64,000 nucleotides of DNA, taken from Pseudomonadota bacterium. GTDB lineage: Bacteria > Pseudomonadota > Gammaproteobacteria > CALCKW01. The number at the start of each line of letters is the position of its first letter. Position 1 is the stretch's first letter. Position numbers and translations under genes: made by a program. This document shows, piece after piece, positions 44,194 to 53,245 of this stretch. Below the pieces are notes generated by a model. The model searched no databases. It had not been told where the DNA came from and saw only the letters and a program-made list of their open reading frames with translations. Location: the NCBI GenBank assembly GCA_039196715.1, contig JBCCUP010000021.1:1-64000 (forward strand), read 5' to 3'.

Positions 44194-44781
44194 GTGTACT
44201 CGGGTCTCACGGGCGTGTCATCGCGCGAACAGTCGCAAGCCACCGACCGCATCCTAGGCGCTGTCTGCCTGGTGTTCGCGTTGGTGCTGGCGTTCATCTG
44301 GATCCCGCTGGACGCCGAGACCGGCCTGATTGAAAAGGCGCGCCGACGGCTGGTGATCGGCGACGGCCTTGCACCTACGGTGGCGGCGGGCCTGCTTGCG
44401 GTGTCGGGCTTGTGGTTGTGCCTTTCGGGGTGGTGGCGGCGGAGCGGCGGTGCGCTACACCGCGAAAACCTCGGCTTTCTGTTGCGCTTCGGGGGCCTCG
44501 TGGTGCTGTGCCTGCTGGTGATGCGCTGGGCCGGCCCGGTGGCGGTGTGGGCGAGCGGCGACACCCTCGACGCTTACCGCTTGTTGCGCGACACCGCGCC
44601 CTGGAAATACCTTGGCTACCTGCTCGGTGGCACGCTGCTCATCGCGGGTGTGGTGGCCTGGATCGAGCGCGGTCTGCGCTGGCGCAGCGTTGCGCTGGCG
44701 TTTGCCGTGGTACTGGCACTCGCGCTGCTCTACGACCTGCCGTTCGAAGACCTCCTGCTGCCCCCGAACGGTGACGTGTGA
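44194..44781 (+). CDS. tctB: Tripartite tricarboxylate transporter small membrane subunit
   Basis: A 195-residue membrane protein with about four or five hydrophobic helices, as in TctB: one near residues 20-40, others near 65-80, 97-112, 140-160 and 165-182. The family is poorly conserved, and the assignment depends on its place between tctC and tctA. The start is uncertain: GTG 44194 follows the hairpin closely and has no clear ribosome site, and GTG 44215 in the same frame is a good alternative. Translation may therefore be low or coupled. Confidence 0.82.
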   Translation: MYSGLTGVSSREQSQATDRILGAVCLVFALVLAFIWIPLDAETGLIEKARRRLVIGDGLAPTVAAGLLAVSGLWLCLSGWWRRSGGALHRENLGFLLRFGGLVVLCLLVMRWAGPVAVWASGDTLDAYRLLRDTAPWKYLGYLLGGTLLIAGVVAWIERGLRWRSVALAFAVVLALALLYDLPFEDLLLPPNGDV

Positions 44782-46364
44782 CGCCACTAGAATACATTTG
44801 GGCGGGCGTGCTCGCGGTGTTTGCGAGCGATCCGCTGATCAGCCTGTTCGGCTGGGGCATTCCGAGCGCGTTGGTGATGGTGCTGCTCGGGTTTTTCGTC
44901 GGTGTGGTGGTGGGCGCCACCCCGGGCCTTGCCGGGCCCATGGCGATGGCGGTCAGCCTGCCCATCCTGATTTCGATCTTCGGTTACGAGCCCTCGGCCC
45001 TCCTGCCGGTGATGGGTTTTCTGATCGGCGTGATGAAGGGTGCGACCGTTGGCGGCGCGGTGCCGGCGATCCTCTTCAACACACCGGGCACCCCGGATGC
45101 GTTCCTGACCACACAGGACGGCTTCCCGATGACCGGGCGCGGGCAGGGCACCAAGGCGCTGCGCGTCGCGCATTTTTCGTCCGTGAGTGGCGACACCTTT
45201 TCGGACATGGTGCTGTTCATCGGTGCGCCCTTTCTTGCGGTGTTCGTCGAGCGCTGGCTCGACCTGCCGGAAAAAACCGCGCTGATCATCCTGTCGCTCG
45301 CGTTCATCGCCGCCGTGGTTGGCAGCTCGCCGGCGCGGGGCCTGATCTCGGCGAGCCTGGGCATGCTGGTCGCCTACGTCGGCACCGGTGAAGACTTCTA
45401 CCCCCGACTCAGCCTCGGGTTTGACGGTGTCGCCAACGGTTTCCCCGTGGTGGCGGTGATCCTCGGGGTGCTGATCATCGGCGAGGTGTTCAAGTCGATC
45501 GAAGACATGGTGCGCGAGGGCATCGCCGAGGCCGACCGGCAACGCGTCGGCGAGGTGGGCGACCAGCGCTTGCGCTGGCACGAGCGCAAGCGTCTGTTGC
45601 CGTACATCGGCCGCTCGGCGGTGATCGGCACCGCCATCGGCGCGCTGCCGGGTGTGGGTTCGACGCTGGCGGCCACGCTTGGGTACGCGGCCGGCAAACG
45701 TCGCTATGCCAAGCGCAACCCCGGTGAAGCGGGCTTTGGCTCCGGCCTGGCCGAGGGTGTGGCGTCCACCGAAGGGGCCAACAGCGCGGTCTCGGGGGCC
45801 AACCTGATTCCGGTGCTGTCACTCGGTATCCCCGGCAACGCGGCGGCGGTGTTTCTGATCCTCGCAACCGACAGCATCGGTGGCTTCAACCCGGGGCCTT
45901 CCGTCTTCCGCTTCGACGCACAGAGCGTCAACAGCGAGCTGGTGATGGCCTTCGGCCTCTTCACCCTCATGGTGATTGCCAACCTTGCAAACTGGACCGT
46001 GGGCGGCACGGTCATGCGCTACATGGGGATCATGGCGCGTGTGCCGCGCCAGCTGCTGATGCCGAGTGTGTTGCTCGTGACCCTCACCGCGATCTATGTG
46101 CAAGAGGCGGCGCTCAGCGCGGTGTACGTGACACTGGCTTTCGGTGCACTTGGCTACCTGATGCGCCGACTCGACGTGTCGGTCCTGCCGTTTGTCATCG
46201 CGTTCATCCTCGCCGGCAGCCTCGAGCAAACCGCACGGCAGGCCTTCGCCGCAACCGGCAGTGACCCCTGGTTCCTTTTCAACAACCCCCTGGCGCTTGC
46301 GTTCATTGTCATCGCGGTCGTGATTGTGGTGCGCCTTGGCTTCCGGAAAACCCCCGATGTCTGA
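44778..46364 (+). CDS. tctA: Tripartite tricarboxylate transporter large permease
   Basis: A 528-residue permease with about a dozen membrane helices. Family signatures include GVVVGATPGLAGPMAMAVSLP and, in the second half, ALPGVGSTLAATLGYAAGKR followed by EGANSAVSGANLIPVLSLGIPGNAAAVF, both typical of TctA. It imports carboxylates using the ion gradient, fed by TctC. The GTG start at 44778 overlaps the tctB stop as GTGA, so the two are coupled. It overlaps the sulfatase that follows by 8 bp, which places that enzyme in the transport operon. Confidence 0.93.
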   Translation: MTPLEYIWAGVLAVFASDPLISLFGWGIPSALVMVLLGFFVGVVVGATPGLAGPMAMAVSLPILISIFGYEPSALLPVMGFLIGVMKGATVGGAVPAILFNTPGTPDAFLTTQDGFPMTGRGQGTKALRVAHFSSVSGDTFSDMVLFIGAPFLAVFVERWLDLPEKTALIILSLAFIAAVVGSSPARGLISASLGMLVAYVGTGEDFYPRLSLGFDGVANGFPVVAVILGVLIIGEVFKSIEDMVREGIAEADRQRVGEVGDQRLRWHERKRLLPYIGRSAVIGTAIGALPGVGSTLAATLGYAAGKRRYAKRNPGEAGFGSGLAEGVASTEGANSAVSGANLIPVLSLGIPGNAAAVFLILATDSIGGFNPGPSVFRFDAQSVNSELVMAFGLFTLMVIANLANWTVGGTVMRYMGIMARVPRQLLMPSVLLVTLTAIYVQEAALSAVYVTLAFGALGYLMRRLDVSVLPFVIAFILAGSLEQTARQAFAATGSDPWFLFNNPLALAFIVIAVVIVVRLGFRKTPDV

Positions 46365-47889
46365 CAAGCGCCCCAACATCCTGTTGATTTCGGCAGACCA
46401 ACACCGCGCGGACTGCTTCGGCTTCGAGGGTCGGCGCATCAAGACGCCGCACCTCGACGGGCTCGCCGCCGAGGGCACGCGCTTTTCGTCGTGCATCACG
46501 CCGTGTGTGGTGTGCCAACCGGCGCGTGCGTCGATCCTGACGGGCCTGTTGCCGCGCAGCCACGGCGTGCACGACAACGGCATCGACCTCAGCCCGGCGA
46601 TTGGCGAGCGCGGCTTTGCCGGTGCGCTCGCGGCGGGTGGCTACGACACGGCGTATTTCGGCAAGGCGCACTTCTCGACGTACCACACCTTCGAGCCGAC
46701 CGGCACACCTGAATGCCTCAGTTCATCGCACGAATACGGCGACGACTGGCACGGCCCCTACATGGGGTTCGCGCACGTCGAGATGATGTTGGTGGGCCAC
46801 AACTACTTTCTGCCAGAGAAGCCGCCGCGCGGCCAACACTACGAGCGCTGGTTTTACGCCGACGGCAACGGCGACGAGAAGAACCGTTTGTACGGCGAGA
46901 ACGCCGGTAACACCCACGGCGCGGCGCAAACCTGGCACTCCCGCTTGCCGCCGGAATGGCACAACAGCACCTGGACAGCGGATCGGTTCATTCGTTGGTT
47001 GGATTCGCACGACGATGACACGCCGTTTTGCAGTTGGGTCAGCTTCCCTGACCCGCACCACCCGTTTGATTGTCCCGAGCCCTGGTCGCGCCTGCACGAT
47101 CCGGCTGATGTCGACTTGCCGCCCCACCGCGAGCGCCACTTCGCCGGTCGCCCGTGGTGGCACGAGGCTGTGCTGACCAAGGAACCGACGGGGTCGGCCG
47201 CGTCAGCCAAAATCCGCAAGGAGTACAGCCGCATTCCACCGCAGACCGACCAGCAGCTGCGTGAGATCATCGCCAACACCTACGGGCAGATCGCACTGAT
47301 CGACCACAACGTCGGTCGGATCCTCGCGGCGCTGGAGCTGAGCGGGCAGGCCGAGAACACGCTTGTGATCTATATCTCGGACCACGGCGACTGGCTCGGC
47401 GATCACGGTTTGGTCCTCAAGGGGCCGATGCACTACGACGGCCTGTTGCGTGTGCCGATGATCTGGCGCGGGCCCGGCGTGCCGCAGGGCAAAGTGGTCG
47501 ATGACCCGGTGTCGACCCTCGACCTCGGTCCGACCTTCTCCGACTACGCCGGCGCCGCGCCGTTGCAAACGCAACACGGCGAGAGCGTGCGCCCGCTGAT
47601 CGAGACCGACGACGCAACGCGGGCCTACGCGTTCAACGAGTGGCAACTGCTGCCCACCCGGGCCGGTGTCGGTTTGTCGTTGCGCACCGTTCGCACCAGG
47701 ACACACAAACTCACGGTCGATCTCATCAGCGGCGCGGGGGAACTTTACGACCTCGTCAACGACCCGCACGAGTGCGTCAACCGCTTCGACGAGGCCGACT
47801 ACGCCGACGTGCAGGCCGCGCTCCAGACGATGATCGACGCGCGACCCGATGACATGTTGCCCGACCAGGTGCAGGTGGGGATGGCGTAG
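46357..47889 (+). CDS. Type I sulfatase in the tctCBA operon
   Basis: A 510-residue sulfatase with PNILLISADQHRADCFG at the start, the CxPxR motif CQPAR with Cys53 as the formylglycine residue, GYDTAYFGKAHFS, SFPDPHHPFDCPEPW and the metal motif SDHGDWLGDHGLV. It looks cytoplasmic, with no signal peptide. The sequence differs strongly from the other sulfatase 4 kb away, so the two may act on different sulfate positions or on substrate and intermediate. ATG 46357 is chosen because MSDKRPNIL begins the fold and it overlaps tctA by 8 bp. It ends in TAG. Confidence 0.9.
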   Translation: MSDKRPNILLISADQHRADCFGFEGRRIKTPHLDGLAAEGTRFSSCITPCVVCQPARASILTGLLPRSHGVHDNGIDLSPAIGERGFAGALAAGGYDTAYFGKAHFSTYHTFEPTGTPECLSSSHEYGDDWHGPYMGFAHVEMMLVGHNYFLPEKPPRGQHYERWFYADGNGDEKNRLYGENAGNTHGAAQTWHSRLPPEWHNSTWTADRFIRWLDSHDDDTPFCSWVSFPDPHHPFDCPEPWSRLHDPADVDLPPHRERHFAGRPWWHEAVLTKEPTGSAASAKIRKEYSRIPPQTDQQLREIIANTYGQIALIDHNVGRILAALELSGQAENTLVIYISDHGDWLGDHGLVLKGPMHYDGLLRVPMIWRGPGVPQGKVVDDPVSTLDLGPTFSDYAGAAPLQTQHGESVRPLIETDDATRAYAFNEWQLLPTRAGVGLSLRTVRTRTHKLTVDLISGAGELYDLVNDPHECVNRFDEADYADVQAALQTMIDARPDDMLPDQVQVGMA

Positions 47890-47974
47890 ACGTCGGCCCG
47901 GGTGAGACCGATGCTGTGCGCGTGCAGTGATTGGGGTCGACAGCGTCACGTGTGGCGCGTAAAACGCTCAAACC

Positions 47975-48940
47975 ATGTACTCGCCTCGTTTGATCAACCG
48001 CCCTGTGACGGATGGGCCATCACCCGCAGGCTGTTCGGCTGACGTCCCGGTTCCCGCACCGGCGGTACGTGAGTGCGTCGGTGTGCGGCCGGCTCATCAA
48101 CCCCTGGGTGCGGGAGACCGGCTATTGCTGCTTTGCGCGGTGTGCCTGTCGATGCTGTTGGGAGGCTGCAGCGTCATGGCCCCTGTAACGGGGTTCTACG
48201 CAGACACGGCGGTTGCGCAACCCAAATCGCGCAACTACCTGCGGGACCGGCCGCCGATCTGGATCGAGGCGCCGGCAAGCAAGACGGTCATCATTTACAG
48301 CCACGGCACCACCCGGCCGCAGCGCAGAGAAGACTGTGGTGCCTTCTGGAATCGGGTGCCGCCGTCGTTGCTGTCCGTGCAGAGCGAGACGACGCTGATC
48401 TACTACCTGTGTTCAGCCGTCACCGAGCCGCCCGGGGCGGCCTTTGCCGGGCAATACGTGGACGACCGCCTCGCGGAAGTGGAGCGCACACTCGACGACA
48501 TGATCGACGCCGGTGTGGCACCGCAGCGGTTGTTCCTCGCCGGGCATTCGGCCGGTGGCTGGGTGGCGCTGATGGCGGCGAGTGCGTTTCCCGCCAAGTT
48601 CAACGCCGCGATCGCCTACGCGCCAGCATTCGCCGGTCGCCGGAGCGAGGCGGCCGCCTTCCCGTGGTGGCGGGGCGAAGTGCGTCCGCGCCAGGTGGTA
48701 CGCATGCTGTCGGCCCCGGCGCTGTCGGCGCTGGTGTTTGCCTACGAGGGCGACCCGTTCAACCGTCCCGAGGATCTGCAGTTTCTCGCAGACGCGTTTC
48801 CGTCCACGGTCACGATGGTCGCGTACGGCTGCGCCAACCTGAACAAGCACCTCGTGCACCTCAACGACTGCCGTGAGGCCGAAACCGCCGCGCGCGCTGC
48901 CGCGTTCCTCGCCGATCGCGTGGGCGCCGTGACCCACTGA
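47975..48940 (+). CDS. Putative lipoprotein alpha/beta hydrolase
   Basis: The frame has a lipobox LLGGC after a hydrophobic stretch (LLLLCAVCLSM), so the mature protein probably starts at that Cys and is lipid-anchored. The rest is an alpha/beta hydrolase: VIIYSHGTTRPQ, the nucleophile elbow FLAGHSAGGWVAL, FAYEGDPFNRPEDL with a candidate acid and HLVHLNDC with a candidate His. ATG 47975 gives a 47-residue pre-signal segment that looks unnatural; GTG 48077 or 48083, just before the hydrophobic stretch, may be the real start. Function unknown. Confidence 0.65.
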   Translation: MYSPRLINRPVTDGPSPAGCSADVPVPAPAVRECVGVRPAHQPLGAGDRLLLLCAVCLSMLLGGCSVMAPVTGFYADTAVAQPKSRNYLRDRPPIWIEAPASKTVIIYSHGTTRPQRREDCGAFWNRVPPSLLSVQSETTLIYYLCSAVTEPPGAAFAGQYVDDRLAEVERTLDDMIDAGVAPQRLFLAGHSAGGWVALMAASAFPAKFNAAIAYAPAFAGRRSEAAAFPWWRGEVRPRQVVRMLSAPALSALVFAYEGDPFNRPEDLQFLADAFPSTVTMVAYGCANLNKHLVHLNDCREAETAARAAAFLADRVGAVTH

Positions 48941-48968
48941 ACTTGCAAGGCCTGGCGTGTGGTCACGG

Positions 48969-50756
48969 TCAGAGCCAGGCGCTCGGCACGTCTGCGGCTG
49001 CGGTGTTGGCCTCGGCCACGAGACGCCACTGTGCTTCGGTCTTGGGCAGTTCGCACTCGAAGAAGTACCGGCAGGTTGCCAGCTTGGCCTCGCGTTGATT
49101 GGCACGGGTGTCACCGAGCGCCAACGCCGCGATCGCCTGATCGAGCCACAGCCAGGCCACCACGGTGTGGCCGAAGGCGGACAGTGCGTGGCTGGCGTTG
49201 TCCATCGCGCGCTCGGGCTCGACGCGAGACGCCAGGTGATCCAGCGCCGAGCGCGCGGTGTCGATCGCGGTGGCCAGCGCCGTCGCGAAGGTATCGAGTT
49301 GCGGGTGCAGGCGCGCGCGATCGACAGTCACCGTCATCCGTGTCGTGAGGAGTGCGAGCGCACGGCCCTGGTCGGCCAACACCTTGCGGCCGAGGAAATC
49401 GATCGCCTGGATGCCGTGCGTGCCCTCGTGGATCGGGTTGAGGCGGTTGTCCCGGTAGATCTGCTCGACGTCGTAGTCGCGCGTGTAGCCGTAGCCGCCG
49501 TGAATCTGGATTGCATGGTCGTTCGCCACCAGGCCAAACTCCGAGGGCCAGCTCTTGGTGATCGGTGTCAGCAGGCCGAGCAGGTGTTCGGCGTCCTGGC
49601 GGTCGCCCATTTCGGGCGCGGTCTTGATGTCATCGACGAGGCGCGCCGAGTACAGGACCAGCGCGAGCGCGCCCTCGGCGATGGCCTTCTGCGCCAACAG
49701 CATGCGCTTGACGTCGGCGTGCTCGACAATCGGCACCATGGGCGCATCGGGGTTGCGGGCATCCGCTCCCAGCCGACCCTGCGGTCGATTGCGCGCGTAG
49801 TCGAGCGATTGGGTGTAGCCACGAAACGCCAGCGCGGCCGCCCCGAGGCCGACCATGATCCGCGCCTCGTTCATCATCCGGAACATGTTGGGCAGGCCGT
49901 CGCCTGCTGCGCCGATGCGCCAACCGAGTGCGCCGGTGGTCTCGCCGAAATTCAACAGGCAATTCACCGTGCCGCGGTAGCCCATCTTGTGGTTGAGACC
50001 GGCGACCGCAACGTCGTTTCGGGAGCCGTCCGGCAACACCTTTGGCACGGCGAACAGCGAAATACCCCGGATGCCCGTCAGCTGCGTGCCGTCGTCAGCG
50101 GGGGCCTTGGCGAGCACGAGGTGGACGATGTTCTCGCTCAGGCTGTGGTCGCCACCCGAGATCCACATCTTGTTTCCGCGCAGCCGGTAGCGCTGGCCGA
50201 GGGCGTCCGAGCCGTCCGGTTTCGCATGGGTGCGGATGTCCGCAAGCGACGAGCCGGCGTGTGGTTCGGACAGGCACATGGTGCCGAAACAGCGACCGGC
50301 GATTTGGGGCCGAGCCCAGGCGTCAATCTGCGCCGGACTTGCGCATTCGAGCAGCAGGCGGGCGTTGCCGCCGGTCAGCATCGGGTAGGCGGCAGTGCTG
50401 ATGTTGGCGGCACAGAAGTGGGCGAAGGCGGCGGTGGCGACGGTGTTCGGCAGCTACAGGCCACCGAACGCCTCCGGGAAGGCGCTGGCGAAGAAACCCG
50501 CTTCGGCGTACGTGCCGAGCGCCTCACCGATCGCGGGAATCAGGCGCACGGTGCCGGCGTCGAGTTCGGGCTCGGTTGCGTCCGAGGCCTTGTAGTGCGG
50601 GGCGAAGTGGTCCCGGGCGAGGTCGGCGGCGAGGTCGAGCACAGCGTCGAAGGTGTCGACACCGTGCGCGCGGTAGGCGTCTCGGTCCGCCAGCGTCGCC
50701 ACCTCGAGCCAGTCGTTCAACAGGAACTGCATTTCGTTGCGGGGAATGAAATCCAT
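48969..50756 (-). pseudogene. Acyl-CoA dehydrogenase (DmdC/FadE-like) interrupted by in-frame TAG
   Basis: The frame from ATG 50756 encodes about 100 residues (MDFIPRNEMQFLL to AFPEAFGGL), meets TAG at 50454-50456, and continues in the same frame for 495 codons without another stop. Both parts belong to one 595-residue acyl-CoA dehydrogenase of the type with an extra C-terminal domain, which includes DmdC. The FAD motif CLSEPHAGSSLADI, GNKMWISGGDHS and the catalytic Glu in NPIHEGTHGIQAIDFLGRK are intact. A CAG-to-TAG change (GGL-Q-LP) would explain the break. A downstream start at 50381 would lack the N-terminal helical domain. Confidence 0.78.
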
Positions 50757-50894
50757 GGAGCGTGCGCGGGCTGCCAGGGCTAGGACACACAGTGTGACCG
50801 GTTTTCGGCGCGTGTGCGCACGCACGCTGCGCGCTGGAGCCCGGGCCGTGCGAGGCCGTACACTGCGTGTCAGTGACACCGGGGGGCGCAGGGC

Positions 50895-51338
50895 ATGATT
50901 GTCGAGTGGCTTCACGTGCTGGCAACCGTGGCGTTGGGCCTCTACGCGGGCAGCCTGTTGACCGAGGGCGCGCTGCTCGTGCCCTATTGGCGCACGCTCT
51001 CACCGAGCGCGTTTTTCGGTCTTCACGGCGACTTCGGGCCGCGCCTGTTTCGCTTCTTTTTTCCGGTCACCAACGCGGCGGTCTGGTTGTCTGTGGCGTC
51101 GGCGTTGCTCGACCGGTTTGATAACGCCTACCGGACTGTGGCTGCCGTCCTCTGTCTGGCCGCGCTCGCGACCTTCTTTCTGTTTTTCAAGCGCGCCAAT
51201 GCCGCCTTTGCCGCCCGCACCCTGAGCGACGAGGCGTTGGCGTCAGCCCTGGCGCGGTGGGCGCTGTGGCACTGGGTGCGCACGGTCGCGGCCGTGCTCG
51301 CTTTCGCTGCCGCGACGGCGGCCTTCGTGCTGCACTGA
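50895..51338 (+). CDS. Small four-helix membrane protein (DUF4149/DUF1772-like)
   Basis: A 147-residue protein with four hydrophobic helices: VEWLHVLATVALGLYAGSLL, the one after FRFFFPVTNAAVW, YRTVAAVLCLAALATFFLFF and TVAAVLAFAAATAAFVL. The charged loop with EGALLVPYW and the third-helix FKRANA segment are like the DUF4149/DUF1772 membrane proteins, whose function is unknown. ATG 50895 is close behind GGGGGGCGCAGGG. It is divergent from the damaged dehydrogenase and 26 bp upstream of a LysR gene, possibly co-transcribed. Confidence 0.65.
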   Translation: MIVEWLHVLATVALGLYAGSLLTEGALLVPYWRTLSPSAFFGLHGDFGPRLFRFFFPVTNAAVWLSVASALLDRFDNAYRTVAAVLCLAALATFFLFFKRANAAFAARTLSDEALASALARWALWHWVRTVAAVLAFAAATAAFVLH

Positions 51339-51364
51339 CCGACGGGCGCGGGGGCGCTGTTTCG

Positions 51365-52258
51365 ATGGACAAGATGAAATCGCTCGAGGTGTGTGTCGCG
51401 GTGGCAGACGAGGGCAGCCTCGCCGGTGCCGCCCGTTCGCTGTCACTCAGTGCCCCCTCGGTGACCCGTATCCTGGGCGAGCTGGAGGCCGAGCTCGGGG
51501 TGCTGCTGTTTCACCGCTCGACCCGCGCACTCACGCTGACGGCGGACGGCACCCGCTTTGTCAGCGAGGCGCGTGACATCCTCGAGCGCTACGGCGCTGC
51601 GACAGAAACTGCACGCGGCAGCCACCGCGAGCCGCGCGGTGAACTGCGCCTCACGGCACCGGCCATGTTCGGGCAGTTCTACGTGCAGCCCCTGGTGTTG
51701 GAGTACCTCGATGCTCACTCGCAGGTGCGTGTTGACGCGGTCTGGCTCGACCAGGTCGTCAACCTGATCGAAGCGCGCTTCGATGTGGCGGTGCGCATTG
51801 GTGCGCTGGCCGACTCGAGCCTGATCGCCACCCCGGTCGGCACGGTGCGCAGTGTGGTCTGCGCGAGCGAGGCCTACCTCGCCGAGCACGGCGAACCGCG
51901 GACACCAACCGACCTGCTGAACCACCGGATCGTGCACTGCAGCGCCATCAGCGACGCGAGCTGGCGTTTCGAGGGCGAGGGCGCCCCGCGTCTCAAGCCG
52001 CGCCTGTCGGTGTCGTCGATTCCCTCGGCCATCGCCGCAGCAACCGCCGGCTGGGGCGTGACCCGGGTGTTGTCCTACCAGGTGGCCGATGCCATCGAGC
52101 GTGGTGAGCTGCGCGAAGTGCTGGCGTCGCACGCGGTACCGGCCTTGCCAATCAACCTGGTGCATGCCGAGGGACGATCGGCGTCGGCCAAAGTGCGTGC
52201 CTTTGTGGCACTGGCGCGGGATCGCCTTCGGAACAACCCGTTTCTGCAAGGCGTGTGA
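51365..52258 (+). CDS. LysR-family transcriptional regulator
   Basis: A 297-residue LysR regulator. The N-terminal helix-turn-helix is MKSLEVCVAVADEGSLAGAARSLSLSAPSVTRILGELE followed by the usual LFHRSTRALTLTADG. The effector domain (about 90-290) has the two-lobed periplasmic-binding-like fold with PRGELRLTAPAMFGQ and RFDVAVRIG. ATG 51365 fits the family start. It converges on the flavin split-barrel protein and the glutathione transferase, which are its nearest candidate targets though they lie on the opposite strand. Confidence 0.9.
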   Translation: MDKMKSLEVCVAVADEGSLAGAARSLSLSAPSVTRILGELEAELGVLLFHRSTRALTLTADGTRFVSEARDILERYGAATETARGSHREPRGELRLTAPAMFGQFYVQPLVLEYLDAHSQVRVDAVWLDQVVNLIEARFDVAVRIGALADSSLIATPVGTVRSVVCASEAYLAEHGEPRTPTDLLNHRIVHCSAISDASWRFEGEGAPRLKPRLSVSSIPSAIAAATAGWGVTRVLSYQVADAIERGELREVLASHAVPALPINLVHAEGRSASAKVRAFVALARDRLRNNPFLQGV

Positions 52259-52268
52259 CGGCAGCGCG

Positions 52269-53228
52269 TCACGGGTTGAACGGCGACGGCGCCTCCAGCG
52301 ACCAGCGCTGTGCGAGCGCCGCCTCTCGGTAGACGATGCGCTCGGGCTGCACTCGCCAGGCCTGTGCCACCGTGTCGTTCAAGCCAGTGACTTCAGTGTC
52401 GAGCAGCAGCTCGGCCGCGCCGGTCAACTGCAAGACCGCACCTGTGTCGAAATCCGGAAAAACGAGCCCGACACGGCCGGTTTCGAGGATGTTGCCGAAG
52501 GTGTTGAAGAAGCGGTTGCCGGGGTAGTCCGGGATCAGCAGGCTGCCGTCGCGCTCGACCTGAACGAACCCCGGTTTGCCACCGCGGTGCGACACATCGA
52601 CAGCGCGCCCGGATGCGGTGTCCGCGTAGGAGGCGACAAAAAAGGTGTCAGCCGCATGCACGCCCTGCAGGTAGTTCGTGTCGGTGGCGGCGAGCTCCAG
52701 CGGCTCGGTGGACGGTTTCGCTGTGACGGCGGCGTCCCCCACCGGTGCGCGTACCTGTATGTACTTCGGGCAGTTGCCCATGGTCTGTTCGACGGCGACA
52801 TCGACGCCCTGATCGGAGACAGCGCTGATCTGTCCGTTCACGCGGTTGCGCCGACGGGTGCCGAGTTCGATGCCCAGCAACCCGATGGCGCGCCCGTCAC
52901 TGAAGCCGGCGTGTGCCGGGTCGGTGTTCGCCACGCTGGCCGCGATGTGCAGGCGCGTTGGCGAGCGTGCGTCGACAAAACCCGGTTGGCCCTGAACGAC
53001 GGTGGCCCAGGGACGGTCCGCCGCATCGACCACGCCCGCCACCATGAACGGCAGGCTCTCGTAGAACCGCTGGTGCTGCTCTGGCATGAAAGGGCGCAGC
53101 ACGCGCTGGCCGAGGCGTTCCATCTCCGCCTGCACGCCGAGGCGTGCGTGCAGCGCGCGCTCGCCGCGGTGCCAGGGGGAGGGCGGGGCACCGTCTGCAG
53201 GCGTGAATTCGCTGTGCTCTTCGGTCAC
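52269..53228 (-). CDS. Pyridoxamine 5'-phosphate oxidase-like flavin split-barrel protein
   Basis: A 319-residue protein with two split-barrel-like halves. One half shows PFMVAGVVDAADRPWATVVQG and ELGTRRRNRVNG, and the second has PGFVQVERDGSLLIPDYPGNRFFNTFGNILETGRVGLVFPD, the usual FMN-binding strand pattern. Proteins of this kind are often associated with ferredoxin reductase modules or detoxification. GTG 53228 is chosen because GGAG lies 9 bp before it and the frame upstream is Arg-rich shadow. It is 17 bp after the glutathione transferase gene and probably co-transcribed with it. Confidence 0.8.
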   Translation of the reverse strand: MTEEHSEFTPADGAPPSPWHRGERALHARLGVQAEMERLGQRVLRPFMPEQHQRFYESLPFMVAGVVDAADRPWATVVQGQPGFVDARSPTRLHIAASVANTDPAHAGFSDGRAIGLLGIELGTRRRNRVNGQISAVSDQGVDVAVEQTMGNCPKYIQVRAPVGDAAVTAKPSTEPLELAATDTNYLQGVHAADTFFVASYADTASGRAVDVSHRGGKPGFVQVERDGSLLIPDYPGNRFFNTFGNILETGRVGLVFPDFDTGAVLQLTGAAELLLDTEVTGLNDTVAQAWRVQPERIVYREAALAQRWSLEAPSPFNP

Positions 53229-53245
53229 GGTGTGAACTCCGGTCG

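Noticed and set aside
34531-50456. General reassignment of TAG to a sense codon
   Set aside because: At least argE, the DinB-like gene, the alpha/beta hydrolase, the second sulfatase, the GH63-like gene and the last gene end at TAG with family-typical lengths, so TAG is an ordinary stop in this organism.
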